In this document: one piece after another, positions 1 to 12,296 of the stretch | How the letters are laid out: each line of letters starts with the position of its first letter | How positions within the stretch are numbered: the stretch's first letter is position 1 | NCBI GenBank assembly: GCA_018873245.2 | Contig: JAEMBT020000001.1 | Coordinates: 6,662,220 to 6,726,219, forward strand | Reading direction: 5' to 3' | Length of the DNA stretch: 64,000 bases | DNA from: Archegozetes longisetosus | Lineage: Eukaryota > Arthropoda > Arachnida > Sarcoptiformes > Trhypochthoniidae | Notes under the pieces: model-generated | The model's input: only the letters and a program-made list of their open reading frames with translations | Databases searched by the model: none | Told to the model about the DNA's origin: nothing | Made by a program: the position numbers and the translations under genes

Positions 1-610
1 CCGTAGCCAGCGGGGGGGCTAGGGGGCTATAGCCCCTCCCAAAGGTTTTTCAAAGTTTAAGTTAAATCAAAGGTTTGATAATAAATTAACAGATATTTTA
101 ATGGGAGTTAGCGCTTGCTATCCAATATCCAAGTATTTCATGAACTTTGAAATTATGAAGCCTTTTGCTACTCATTATTGTTTGAATCTAGAAAATTTAA
201 AGTCAAATTCTGAAACTTCAAAATTATTATTCTATGAATGCGAAGATACTTTTAATGTCTATGAAAAATTAACTGATTATTCAAACTCTATGCCAGATTT
301 ATTAAAGTATTTTAAGATATCATCAACTATAGGATGTGTTAATGTTTCGTGTGAAAAGAGTTTTTCAACATTAAGAAGAATTAAAACTTATTTGAGAATT
401 TCGATGTCTAATGACAGATTAAACGGTTTGGCTCTTATTTCGATTGAAAGAGAAATTGCATTATCTATTAATTTAGATAATTTTACCATTGGATTTGGTA
501 AAAATCATTGTAACAGAAAAATTGTATTGTATTAAATTTTGATTAAATAAAGCTTAACTGAGAATTTTCAGACATTTAGCCCCCCCCAGACCAAAAAAGC
601 TGGCTACGGC
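1..610 (+). mobile_element. Internally deleted hAT transposon (left end at the window edge)
   Basis: The first bases, CCGTAGCCAG, are the reverse complement of CTGGCTACGG at 600-609, so these are the terminal inverted repeats of one element. Just inside both ends is a G-run or C-run (GGGGGGGC near 12 and CCCCCCC near 581), as in many hAT elements with zinc-finger-MYM-like transposases. Only the C-terminal part of the transposase remains (101-535). The outermost left bases and any left target duplication lie outside the window. The element cannot move on its own. Confidence 0.75.
101..535 (+). pseudogene. hAT transposase, C-terminal dimerisation domain only
   Basis: The 144-residue reading frame has the hallmark hAT C-terminal dimerisation motif around residues 65-115: a PDLLKYFKI stretch, then SCEKSFSTLRRIKTYLR, then RLNGLALISIER. 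Full hAT transposases run to about 600-800 residues, and here the BED/zinc finger and most of the RNase-H-like core are absent. The frame is open to its own TAA, but the start is arbitrary because the real N-terminus was deleted. The remnant sits inside a 610-bp element with matching inverted ends. I infer a non-autonomous copy, similar to ZMYM1-like hAT transposases. Confidence 0.75.
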
Positions 611-813
611 AGTGGTACAGAGATTAGATCTGCCCTCAAAGTACTTATTTCTGGACTATATTATTGTGAAACTCTAGTCAGATCAATATACTTGGCATAT
701 ATATAAATACAATGTTTTCAATAACTTTCTTTATAATGGAATCCAATTCTTTCGATAATCTTTCAATCAAATATCATCTGCATTGCAGTCATTCAATGGG
801 TAGGGCTTTCAAT

Positions 814-969
814 ATGAGTTTTCATATGAGTTTTCATATGAGTTTTCATATGAGTTTTCATATGAGTTTTCATATGAATTTTCATATGAATTTTCATATG
901 AATTTTCATATGAATTTTCATATGAGTTTTCATATGAATTTTCATATGAATTTTCATATGAATTTTCAT
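814..969. repeat. 12-bp minisatellite, 13 perfect-phase units
   Basis: Thirteen consecutive 12-bp units of the form ATGARTTTTCAT, switching between two variants (G or A at position 5). Each unit starts with ATG and ends with CAT, so every junction is CATATG and each unit is close to palindromic. Since 12 is a multiple of 3, one frame reads Met-Ser/Asn-Phe-His 13 times. I see no other coding evidence and treat it as non-coding. Confidence 0.95.
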
Positions 970-1370
970 ATGAATGATGGCTTAAACTTACAGAGAAATA
1001 AATGCTAAGAATACTTGTCTTGTATGTAAATTGACTTCTAGCTCAAACCTTTTGCATATATTTCATTATAAAGTATTGTCAATTACGAGAGAGCAAACGT
1101 CGGCAAATGTTTATTTCAACTGATTTAAGTTATAAAAAACCATAGAAAACTTTTGCAAGTTTACAATTAGTTTCATAGCTTTTATAACAGAGAATAGATT
1201 TGTTCTTCTACGCAATAAGAGTTTTGATTACAGAGTTAAAGATAGCTCTTGTAGCGAACAGCTGTTAACTATTAAAATAAGATAGTCTAACTATTGACCT
1301 TGAGTAATGAAAGCCTACCAACGATATTACAGTGACGACTTGCGTACTATTGACCCTTTCCTTCATCGGA

Positions 1371-1442
1371 TCCTCGATAGTATAGTGGTTAGTATCCCCG
1401 CCTGTCACGCGGGAGACCGGGGTTCAATTCCCCGTCGGGGAG
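1371..1442 (+). tRNA. tRNA-Asp (anticodon GTC)
   Basis: This is a full cloverleaf of 72 nt plus post-transcriptional CCA. The acceptor stem TCCTCGA pairs with TCGGGGA (one T-G wobble) and the discriminator base is G. The anticodon stem CCCGC/GCGGG (1397-1401, 1409-1413) holds a 7-nt loop with GTC at 1404-1406. The T arm carries GGTTCAATTCC, which is also the B box, and the D arm gives the A box. There is no intron. It reads aspartate codons GAC and GAT. Confidence 0.97.
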
Positions 1443-1448
1443 CATTTC

Positions 1449-1456
1449 TTTTTTTT
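1449..1456 (+). terminator. RNA polymerase III terminator of tRNA-Asp
   Basis: A run of eight T residues begins 7 bases after the tRNA, the usual Pol III stop signal. Confidence 0.85.
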
Positions 1457-2898
1457 CTTAGCAAGTGTTTTTAAAAAGTCTCATTCAATCTTTTTATTCT
1501 TTAGTCACTTAATGAAACTAACATTGATAGTTTAGGACAAATATAAATCCTATTTATATTTATTTCTCAACCTTCACGTATTATAGAACATATTAAAACT
1601 ACTAAGGATTTCCTCAAACTAAATTTTATATTGAAAATAATTATTTCAACGGAAATCATGTTTCCTAAACTTTACTCTAAAAGTAGGATAAGCGTAGCGA
1701 ATATAAAGATTTGACGACACATGCCATAACTCTTGACATTTTTGTTATAAATCTCGAGAACTCTTAATGCATGACTTGCTTAGATTTACTTGAATTGTTT
1801 GTGAGATCTAAAATTAGTTGTAAACATTACTTTGAATATAGTTTGAAAAATAAAGTATTCATTTTCTTAATAGCTCTCACAAAAAATATCTAAGTTATTT
1901 GCAGCAAAATAATTTATGAATAGTACGAAGTTTGATCGTAAAAGTTATATAACGTCACTAAAAAGTAAATGCATTAAGAACTTAAACCATTACTATAGTT
2001 GAATATGTTTTGAAAACTTTTCATTTTTGATAATAGCTCTAAATTACATTGCTTTCTCTCATTCTTAATGGCAATTAAGCTTCAGCTTAAAAACATCAAT
2101 AAAAGGCAGGTCTATAGTTGATGAGCCGACACAAAACTTTGTTCAAGAGTCATATTTCTCTAATCAAGCCCTCATTTCCACAGTTTACTTACTAATCAAT
2201 AACAGGTTACAGAAGACTAACAAATTATCAGTTGAAAATACCATACTAAAGAACAATACTACTGATCGATTTCCATTAGAGGTGTAGAAATCTTAATGTT
2301 AACAAATAAATTAATAATTTCTAATAAAGTATACTTTCGTAACAATAATTACATATCGCTCGATTGACTTTTTACGTGATACATAAAACGTGATACAATG
2401 CCTCATAACTTTTATTAACCGAAAGAGCTTTGATAATTTATTAAAACAGTAACTCACTCAATAAATGATAAAAAACGAAAGTTTTAAAGAACTTTTATTA
2501 AAAAAGTTATACAAAAACTAATTTCAAAAATGTTTTTCGGCATAAATTACATTTGAATTACAGTCTATTCTAGACTTAGGTTCAGTTCAATTAATTTCTA
2601 AGCAAATAACTCATGCTATCATTAATTTCCTAGCTATCAATAAATTTAAGATTACATTGCAATATGACTTTTATTGAAGATACGCGTTTGATTAAAGAAA
2701 AATATTGTCATGAGTAAATGAAGTGCTATAATAAACATAATCAAAAGTCATATTAAAAGTCATAAAAAAGAACAAACTTTATTAGTATTGATATAGTGTT
2801 TAAACAACATTTTGTATAACAACTGAGGTAGTTTTTCTTAATTGCATTTTCCACTCTTTCGACAAAAAACTACTCTCAAAGTGGTTGAAATTTAAAAA
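1457..2898. other. Intergenic, no feature seen
   Basis: AT-rich sequence without a convincing reading frame, inverted-repeat element or tandem array. Confidence 0.6.
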
Positions 2899-2900
2899 TA

Positions 2901-3583
2901 TTAGCATGTTCAATAAGTTCCTAGAATCAGAGAAACCACTGAATTTTTCAGATTTTTCTCAGTAAATTATTCAAATATGACCTAAATAATGATGGTTGAC
3001 CTGATCCATCTGTTTCTACCACTTGTCGAAGATTTGATGCATTCCTTTTTTATGAATTTTCCAAAGAGAGAAAATTACAAAAATGTTGGCAGACTTAACA
3101 CAAACCTCCACCATGTCGAGGTTATTGCACACAACTCGATGCAATCTTCCAGTTGACACTTTGACATGTTCAGCTAATTGACTGACCCGGTTGCTTGGAT
3201 CTCTCATTCAGAGGATTTCGACTGTAGGCTTGGGTTTTACGGTGATGTTTTCGAATTCACCTCCGATAATCTCATCAGAAAAAAACCTGATTAACCAGAT
3301 CAGACAATAAGCAGGAATAGTGAATATGTTAACGGGAGATAAGCATCAAGTTATGAGCAGTTTTAATCAAATGACGAAAGCTTTTGTCCAAAAAGTCCCC
3401 TCACTTGCCGTTTACTTCTTTTTTTCAATGGAGAAGAGAATTTTAAAAATTTGTTTGATAATTAGTAGAAAAAGATGGGTCAGTTGAATTATCCTCATTT
3501 AGGTTATATTTGAATAATTTACTGAGAAAAGTCTGAAAAATTCAGTAGTTTCTCTGATTCTAGGAACTTATTGAACATACTAA
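2901..3583 (-). mobile_element. Non-autonomous mariner-like element with long terminal inverted repeats
   Basis: The left end (2901) begins TTAGCATGTTCAATAAG and the right end is the inverted copy starting TTAGTATGTTCAATAAG. The match continues for about 115 bp (2901-3015 against 3470-3583) with few mismatches. Both ends are flanked by TA (2899-2900 and 3584-3585), the target duplicated by Tc1/mariner elements. The 450-bp interior keeps only a helix-turn-helix fragment on the minus strand. Confidence 0.85.
3016..3207 (-). pseudogene. Mariner-type transposase, helix-turn-helix fragment
   Basis: This is a short 63-residue frame whose first 32 residues resemble the N-terminal DNA-binding helix-turn-helix of mariner-like transposases (SNRVSQLAEHVKVSTGRLHR followed by VVCNNLDM). 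It lacks the DDE/D catalytic domain altogether, compared with about 340 residues for a full enzyme. It lies between the two long inverted repeats of a 683-bp element, which supports the origin. The remainder of the frame has no recognisable content. Confidence 0.55.
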
Positions 3584-3635
3584 TATTTTTTCCACAGAAC
3601 ATGTTGAAAACACAAATATATGTGGCGATGACAAA

Positions 3636-3839
3636 CAAATAACACTTGCGGTCGTTTTTATCTTGTGATCAATAGTTTTGAATGTAATATAAATGTGCGA
3701 TAGAGAGCAATCAATCATCCAATTGATTTATCATAATAAAACTATAATTATTGGTGTTAAGAAGTGTTCTCTATCTTATATTTATATTACATTCGATAAA
3801 TAGTAATAACATGTTAAAAATATCACAAGTGTTATTTCT
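3636..3839. mobile_element. Small hairpin (MITE-like) element
   Basis: About 204 bp with imperfect inverted halves. AAATAACACTTG near 3638 matches CAAGTGTTATTT near 3826, and the inner arms 3682-3709 and 3765-3790 also pair. No coding content. I could not define a target duplication. Confidence 0.5.
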
Positions 3840-4269
3840 TTCATATTCCCTCGTAAGGTTATCTGAACAGATAAGTTCTTATTTCTCTTTAAGCCTAAAC
3901 GATTTTAGAAGTATGCTCCTAATTATTTTTTGCTCCCCCGGGGGCAGGGTCACCAGGTCTCACTAAAGTTCCTGGACGGTCAAAAAATCAAAGAGGTCAA
4001 GGAATGTTTTAGTTTTTTCAAATATTCACGAAAGCAAGGGGAGGCTAAACAATATTTTGAAAAAATCAATAAATTCTGAGACTGTTCTGTTAATTTCGGG
4101 ACACCTGGCCATCTTGCTCGATGGTCAAATTGGAAAACTGTACGATTTCTAGGAATTAAACAAAAAAATCATTATTTAGCTCCAATTTGATATATGATTT
4201 TTGAATATAAGTTGAGTAGCTGAAAGATTATTCGCTCTCAAAACTAACTTTCTAGAATAGACTTATCAC

Positions 4270-4705
4270 CGGTACAGGATCTTCTTGTGTTGTACAGGAT
4301 TGCGCTCGGCGTACAGATGTACAGACAGGAATTGAAAAAAACAGTAATTGTACAGGATCCATGAATAGAATTGAAGTTAAAATAGAACTTTTTATATCTA
4401 ATTAGAATAACAAAATTGAAATAATAATTATTTGTTTTGTTTGTTTCGATAGTGTGTCACTTATAAAGAACAAACTTTGAATAATCTTTTAATTTTAACA
4501 AAGAACTTCTAATAAGAGTTTGAACTTTATTTTATACTATCTTGAAAATTTTAAAATAAGCAAAAATATTCGTGTTTTAGTAGATTTAATAGCAAAAAAT
4601 ATTGATCGATTAAATGATATAATCGATTACTGATAGAAATCAACTAAAGAATAATAAATTCTGAAAAATATATAAGGGTACCCCCTGTGATATATTTTGT
4701 ACAGG
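4270..4705. repeat. Dispersed GTACAGGAT motif
   Basis: The motif GTACAGGAT occurs near 4273, 4294, 4350 and 4698, and a variant GTACAGA twice near 4311-4323. The spacing is irregular, so this is not a simple tandem array. Confidence 0.5.
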
Positions 4706-6468
4706 ATTCAAACGAAAATAAATGGTAAGTCTATTTAAGAATAATCCAATTTCATTGAATTGTTTTTTGAATTTAAAGCTATATTCATTAAATTCTCTTC
4801 TAGAATATCATTACAAAAAAATTGTTGCATTTAAATAATTAATCTTTTAAGGATTTAATACTGTATCTTTGAACTGAAGTTATGTTACACTATAATCAGA
4901 ACTTAAATTTTGAAGTGAAAAAAGTTTCAAAATATCGAGTTGTCATTCAGTTCTGATCTCTTATTCAATTCCTTATAAATTTGGAAAAATTCGAGCCTTC
5001 TAAACGTAAACGCCTCAAATTCGAAACTTTTGCAGTGATTCAATACTATTCAAAACTTTTCAGTTGTTCGGATGTGCAGATAGAGAAACCGAATCTTATC
5101 TGTTTTGTGCTTCTATTAAAATTTTAAGGATTTATCAATAAATTTATTAAGCTTTGAAAATCTGATATATTTAGCAGCGCTAATCCACACAAGTAAACAA
5201 AAATCGATTGTACTTTGGCTTATGGTTCATGTGGTGTTTGGGTATTAGTGAATAATGTAGCTACCTAAAAAATGACTCGTATAGATTGCGTGCACCATCC
5301 TCTTACTTTATCTAACTTAACTTGACTTTAACAGTAATTAATGGAAGTGTATTTAGTTAAGTTAGGTTAACTAAGGCAAAAGGTACGCTTAGCGCACAGC
5401 GCAAAAAACACTGTTGTACTAAAAACATCACTCCCTAACATCCAAATGCTATATGAAATCTAAGTTAGCCTAAAAGTCTATCTCACTTGCATATAAAGGC
5501 TATTGGGTATTATTATAAGATTCATTTCACATGAAATAGGCTATTAGTTGAATTAGTATTTCAACATTAACTCAATTGGATGAAAAATATGGTTCGAAAA
5601 AATGAATCTAATTAATAATTTATTTCTGTGGGCAATAAATCGTATAGCAAATCCATCAGCCCTTTTCTGCATATGGAATAGATTTTTATTCATTTGCCTC
5701 AATTAATTATTCGAATCATCTGATTATCTGATTTGCGAAACGTTTTGTTTCACGTCATTAAACAAATGGTTCTGCTGCTAGAATGAGAATGTGTATTTTT
5801 GTATTTGAGACATATGAATGAAGTCATTCTTGTAGACATGTACCTAAAAATTGTGTTTAGTTTAGAGGTTGAGAATATTCCTTCTGTATTAATAGCTTCA
5901 TGTAGTTGTAGTTCTCCACAATATATTTTATTTCATTAGACAGACTGGAGGTTAACGACAATTTCAAAGTTATATTAAGTAGTCGTGAATAAGCTTAACT
6001 ATTTTATACTTGATTTTATAATAAGGTTGAGGTTTGAATAATTTCAAGGAATCGATAATAACAAGTTGATAGTCTTTAGAGCCTGATATTTGCTCAAATC
6101 AAAAGTTTTAATTTCTCATAACTTAAAGTCGGGCTATGTATAAATCAAATAGAATTTATTTATTTTCAATCAATTCTCAAATTATCGACAAGTCTTCTGA
6201 AAAATGTGTAAGTTATAAGTCTCAAACATGAAAGTGTGATGAATAGCTTTCGATAAACATCAGATGAATTATTAATAAGTTTGAAATTGAAGCAAAAAGT
6301 GAACACATGTTTAAAATCAGGGCTATGAATATTTGTGTTGAATTGAATGAGACGAAACAGATATATTTGCAGACACATAGGGGTAAACTGCAGTTAAATG
6401 ACTTATGGTGGAAAAAACAAAAATACTCCACTTCAGGCTATCATAAGTTTATCCTTCATATACACTTT

Positions 6469-6557
6469 GAATGTTTAAAACTTTTCATACAAGTTGTTCC
6501 AGACTTTGAATAGTTTAAAACTTTTCATACAATTTGTTCCAGACTTTGAATAGTTTA
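6469..6557. repeat. 40-bp tandem duplication
   Basis: Two near-identical 39-40-bp units (6469-6507 and 6508-6547), each with the core TTTAAAACTTTTCATACAA, followed by the first 10 bases of a third. Confidence 0.85.
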
Positions 6558-9401
6558 TGAGAAGTGAAAACAGAGCATCTGTGGCTAACACTCATGGCAT
6601 CTCTTTTTGAGACTAGAAATAAGTTCGATATCAAAATAAAGTCTGTTTAGTTTTGGCTTTTTCAATGTGACTCAAAGCAAAACAAGTTAGTGTTTATTAG
6701 AGGAGTGTATTCTAAATTTTAATCTTTTAAGTGATATGAAAAATTTGTTATTTTAAGTCTTTTGCCTGTTATTCAAATATTTTCTTTTCGTTCAAATTGC
6801 AAAATCGATTGGATTTTAAATTGTAAAACATTTGTAAGTTTTGTCTTAAATTCTTTAAATGTGGTTTTTTTCAATAAAATTTTAGATAGTTTTTCATTTA
6901 GGACTAGTGAAGGAATTGAGTTTTCAATTATTAAATAGAAAAAAATATTTTCAGAATATTATTTCAAATCCATTACTAGTATTAAAGATGAAAAACTAAT
7001 AAAGTTTTTCACGATTAAAGCTTGAAAAAATTGTTTATGTATCAGTTAGACGTTTAAAATTTCAAGCTCTTGATTTAATTTAAAAAAGCCTACTCAGTTT
7101 TCGTGCCATCTCGTAAATTTCTTATACGGTTATTTCTAGAATAACATTTTTCGAAGTATCACTGAAGGCATGAGATTTTCAAATATTCTTTGTGTTTAAA
7201 CACATAAAAATTGATCACCCAGTTCAAGTTTAAAATGATTTCAGATTCTCATTACAGAAATTTACTTATATTTTATTGAAAATGAAGGAATATTTTATAA
7301 GTTACTTTTCTTAGTTTACCCAAAAGAAATTTATAAATCTTAATTTAATATTTTGTGATAGAGTTTTTCGCATTTTGAGCATGTAATCACGTTTTTACTG
7401 ACATCAATTTGATGGACTTTTAAGCACCAACCAATTTAGATACTTTGAAGCACCGAAAAGTCTCAACTCTGGTTGTTTCATTTCAATTTTGGCAAATTGA
7501 GATGAACATGAAAGTTAAATAAAGCATATAAAGTATATGAATTAGGTAGAGTATTTGCATAAGACATGAAGGACTCATATTTACTTAATAGCAAAGGTGA
7601 AAATATTAATACAACTATTCTATTAAAGTTCTACTTCAAAGAGATATCTTTTTTGACTATAGTGAAAAAAGCGTTGAAAAAATAGTTTGCAAAATACTTT
7701 TATATTGTTGGTTATAATTACATAACCTATATTTCAATGAGAAACAGCTGATGAAGTAGACTTGAAGTTAATGCAATAGTTATATGAATGAATAAAAATT
7801 TCTATGAATGAGCATTCTATTTAATTAATTGTTCAAAGAATACCTGCCAAATTTGTAATTATTATGATAATTGAAAGCAATTCTCAAGTTTTGTGATCTA
7901 TTGTTTAGACAGCGACCTATTTTCTTATTATTTGCCAGTTAAATAAATCGAAAGTATACGAACTTTTTGCGCATTTGCGAGACAACAATTTTTCTGTTAG
8001 CGTTTCACTGCAATAGATTGCATTCAAACTATTTACTAGTCTTTTCCAACCTATAGTCTATTCTCTACATAAAATTTGCTTGATTTGGACACATAAAATG
8101 TGATTAAATGTTGAGCTTGAATAATTTTGTGAAAATAGTTTGCATTTCACTTTGATTTTATTCTCTGTTTAATGTGACTTCATACATTTCATCCCTCTAT
8201 CGCTCCATCGGGTAAGAATTGAATTTTTCGCTTAAAACTTTTTTAAGCTTTAATAACAATAATGGATTTTCAGAAATAGTAGTTCTTCTGAGGTTTAGGA
8301 AAATTTCATTTAATTCAATGTCAAAAAATTTATATTTTGTCTGTGTATGTATCAAATTTTTGCAAATCTAAAACTGATGTTTCATTAGAGAAGGAGTTTG
8401 CAAGATATAAATCTCTTGAGCCATTGTTCAAAACAAAAACTTTGAAAGTTTTAGTTATACTAAACGTCTGAATCTTATATCTTTTTGGAGTAATTTCTAT
8501 GATAAATAATTATTTATAAGCAATAGTAACAAATTATCTAATTTTTAGTACACTATTAAAGTTGACTTTTATTACACAATACAAATTTATTTTTATCGGT
8601 TATATTCTCTAATCTATAATAGCTCAATTATTCATGAAAAATGTCTCGTGTTAATATTTAATGAGTTAATACAAATAATCTTAAACCAAAATTTCACGTA
8701 CGCTCTCGTAGAGAATAAGCTACAAATAAGCTTTCTTATATTAGCTCAGTTTAGATAAGATCTGGATTTTTAATAATTAATTATTGAATGACATTTCGTG
8801 TAAAGAAAGTTGAGATCTAATAACTTATATTGATTCAAATACTGTCAAAAGTGCTTTTTTCGTTAGATTTCGAGCTCAACTATTGAAATTTGAAGTCAAT
8901 ATCTTATACTGATTATCATTATTGATGTAATCATAAGGAAATAAATATTAAATAAAGCCTGTGAATTAAAAATAAAATAAACGAAATCCAATTAATACTA
9001 GGGTTGGACTATATACTGTGTTAGAAAAGTTTTCTTAAGTAGAATCTAATGATTAATTAAAGCTCTAATTATAGTTCTCCATTAAGGTTACCTTAGTTAA
9101 CGTGACTATTATCATCAGAGACTGAACTTTTTGGGATAAAAAGCTTCGAAAATCTGGGCATTTTTTTCGGAATATAAATTTTAGCTTAATTTGACATTTT
9201 TTGTGACTTGAAAATGTTCTCAAATAAAAAATTACAGGATGATTCAGGCTATTTTTACACTTTTGTAATTAGTATAAATATTTAATTAGAAGCTTATGAA
9301 TGAGTTGAACGTGTTCAATGTGCTCTCCATTTGTTGCTCTAATACATTCTAAGCAGAAATATTAGCCATTAAATACTTTTAATATAATTTCTTTGGTAAT
9401 C

Positions 9402-9985
9402 ATAGACTATACTTCATTCGCAACTTTCCTGAGACCAGCCAAAGTTCGCGCCTTTCTCTTTGTGAGTCTTTGTTTTAAATATACAAAACAACAAAAACCC
9501 AAAGGACTTGCTTCTGACGATTTGACGAATATGCTGCCTTTATTTATAAATTTAATTTCCAACTTCATTTCAACGTTCTTCATCCAATTCGCGATTAAAG
9601 TTTGCGAGTTCTCAAAACTCAACTTTAAACACGAATTGGATGAAGAAAACAGAAGAGGAGTTGGGAGTTAAATTTATAGATAACGGTTTCACGAGAATTT
9701 ACCTTAATCTATAAATTTAACTCCCAACTCCTCTTCTGTTTTCTTCATCCAATTCGTGTTTAAAGTTGAGTTTTGAGAACTCGCAAACTTTAATCGCGAA
9801 TTGGATGAAGAACGTTGAAATGAAGTTGGAAATTAAATTTATAAATAAAGGCAGCATATTCGTCAAATCGTCAGAAGCAAGTCCTTTGGGTTTTTGTTGT
9901 TTTGTATATTTAAAACAAAGACTCACAAAGAGAGAGGCGCGAACTTTGGCTGGTCTCAGGAAAGTTGCGAATGAGTATAGTCTAT
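9402..9985. mobile_element. 584-bp near-perfect palindrome (foldback-type element)
   Basis: The left arm 9402-9680 and right arm 9708-9985 are reverse complements over about 278 bp with only a handful of differences, separated by a 27-bp spacer. Within each arm there is a second, imperfect hairpin built on CTTCATCCAATTCG...CGAATTGGATGAAG (9579-9648 in the left arm). The symmetry explains the mirror-image reading frames on both strands. I see no transposase and no clear target duplication. Confidence 0.85.
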
Positions 9986-11787
9986 AGTCAATGAAAAAGG
10001 TTCATAATTAAAAAAATATATTGAGTAAAAAATTGGCACTTTTGGTAGCAACTTTTTGGTTGTGTACATGTTCTTTGAAATGATTTTTCCAAAATATTTG
10101 AGAGCTGGTCATTGAAAACAGATAGTACTTTTATGGACAAATTTACAGTTTTCAAGTAAAACTTGAGTTTTTCTAACTTGCAAATTTGGTAAAAAGTGCA
10201 AAAATTTAATTTTTTGGAACATAACTGTTGGCTCATTTGGTAGTTTTCAAGCATTTAGATAAACAGGAAATTTTTTGATCCGAGAAAGTCCAGTCTTTGG
10301 TTATTATATTTCCTCTATTAGATGAAAATGAAATAAAACTACATCGAGCTGTCAATGTGTATTCGAACTGAATAAAATTAAGACTTTCTATGAAGTTATT
10401 ATCCTTAAATGCATACAAGAAACTTCAATGTAAATACATGTTTCATCCAATAAGAGAAGTACATTTATTAAAGTTAAATAAATTATAACATCAATTGAAT
10501 GCTACGTGATTATAAAATGAAGAGTTATTCGTATGATGTATTGCACTAATGTTCAAAAACTTAAAAATATGCACAAGTAGTCAATTATTCAATTGAAACC
10601 ACTCCTCAAGCCTAGGGTATGAAAGCGCTTCTAATTGCCTGTAATTAATTCGATTAACATATATTTGCTAATAATTGACATCTGATCAAGTGATACAATA
10701 CAGAAAATTGTTGTACTTAGGATTGAGTTTAAAATTAGTCAAAATACGAGACTTAGTTCAACTCAATCGCAAAAATAGGCTTTGTTTAAATTATTTAAGA
10801 TGCAATTTTTTTTAAAAATAAAACACTTTTTTCCCTGGTTTGTCTTATAATATACACTCTGAAGCGAATGCTACTCAACTAAATTTCAATCCGAGTCATA
10901 TCGGTTGGAGTGATTCTTTGAAAGTTTAATAAAGATTGCAAACACAGTTGAAGCCATTCACAGAGATCATAATACCATTTGATATGGTATCACTTTTGTT
11001 GTGCAAAAGTGAGAAAACTTTTATCTGATTTCGTTATAACTTGATAGAAATTTTTATGAACGAGAAAAGACTTGTTCGGGCATTTCGAAAACCGTTTGCA
11101 TCATATCTCCATCGCAACAGTTCGGTCTTTATTTGTTTGGACTGTTTTTGGTGGCTTTGATGCATTGCCACCTGCGGTGTAGCCTATATTGACAACATTT
11201 CCTGTTATTAGATAACAGTAGTCTAGCTATGGCTTACTGGTTGTGTGCATTCTTTGTCGATATAGGAAACTTATGTCTGCTTTTGTGTGCGTACGATGTG
11301 AGCTGAAGTTTTCTCATTCATTCTTTTGATAAATCAATTCTCGCTCATGAGCATTTGTAGAGTTTATGATTCTATTCTTTTCATATAAGTCTATATATAT
11401 ATATATCAGAAAGTTATTAACTATAGCAAAAAATTAATTATCCATAATTGAATTAATTATATAAAAAGTTTTTCTATATTTTGTAGCCTGTAAGCTTTCA
11501 AATATTTCTCAGAAACTTATATTGAATTTAGTTTCGAGTTTAGAAATATTTCTAGACTTGATTGATTCAAAAGTAATATTCATATAAACAGACTTGGTTT
11601 ATGTGAAGCTTCAATTCTAGATAACTTTCAAAATATTCGTTATATAAACAAGATATAACTTATTCCTTAAGCTTCGAGAGTTGTGCAAAATGAAATATTT
11701 ATGAACTGATAGTAAAATCAGTTTGTTTGTGAAGAAATAAACTTTTAGAATCAGTACTGAATTCAAATTCTATGTTTGTTTAACTAC
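9986..11787. other. Intergenic, no feature seen
   Basis: AT-rich sequence with only short frames. A (TA)n tract lies at about 11393-11405. Confidence 0.5.
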
Positions 11788-12190
11788 ATTACGCTCTTTG
11801 ACTTTTATATTTCCATAATCGTCACAAATATTTTCACGCATTGTTGCGATTGTCAAAACTATTTCCACATTTTTTATAACTGTTTAATTAATTACAATAG
11901 TTTTCGGAACTAATTAAATATTAGTTGAAAATTGAAAAAAATATAAGGATATGAGAAAATTAAAGAGAAATATACATAAATTAGTATTTTAAGGCATCTA
12001 AAGAGATCTGTGAATCTGCTATATGTATCTCTTTAGATGCCTTAACAAAGAAGTTATCGGATACTAATGTGTATTTCTCTTTAATCTTTACTTATCTTTC
12101 AATTTTTAAGTAATATTTCATTAGTTCTAAAAAATATTGTATTATAGAAAAATATGGAAATTTATGGAAGCACAAGACAAAGAGTGTAAT
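11788..12190. mobile_element. MITE-like element with about 190-bp inverted arms
   Basis: The outer ends ATTACGCTCTTTG (11788) and CAAAGAGTGTAAT (12178-12190) are inverted matches. Further in, the arms pair through GAACTAATTAAATATTA near 11908 and the loop-proximal stem AAGGCATCTAAAGAGAT near 11992. There is no coding content. Confidence 0.7.
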
Positions 12191-12296
12191 ATAGTCTCAT
12201 ATAAGTTATGTGACACTATATTGTAATTAGGTCAACAATCCTTAATTCAAGGATTATTGCAATAGTCTGTGACATCATTCATAGAGATCATTTTTA

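Larger units (their letters stand above)
3840..9401. other. 5.6-kb gene-free stretch
   Basis: No supported gene. It holds a small GC-rich patch at 3935-3960 (CCCCCGGGGGC), a scatter of GTACAGGAT motifs at 4270-4700, and a 40-bp tandem duplication at 6469-6547. Short reading frames here lack any recognisable domain. Confidence 0.55.

Noticed and set aside
814..969. Regular repeat considered as a CRISPR array
   Set aside because: There are no spacers; units are directly contiguous, and the genome is eukaryotic.
712..1008. 98-residue frame with 13 Met-Ser/Asn-Phe-His repeats
   Set aside because: Explained by the 12-bp minisatellite being a multiple of three; flanks show no coding features.
6166..6513. 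Overlapping frames of about 70 residues on both strands
   Set aside because: No domain, no splice context, and opposite-strand overlap typical of chance ORFs.
9393..9987. Mirror-image reading frames on both strands
   Set aside because: Produced by the palindrome; no recognisable domain.
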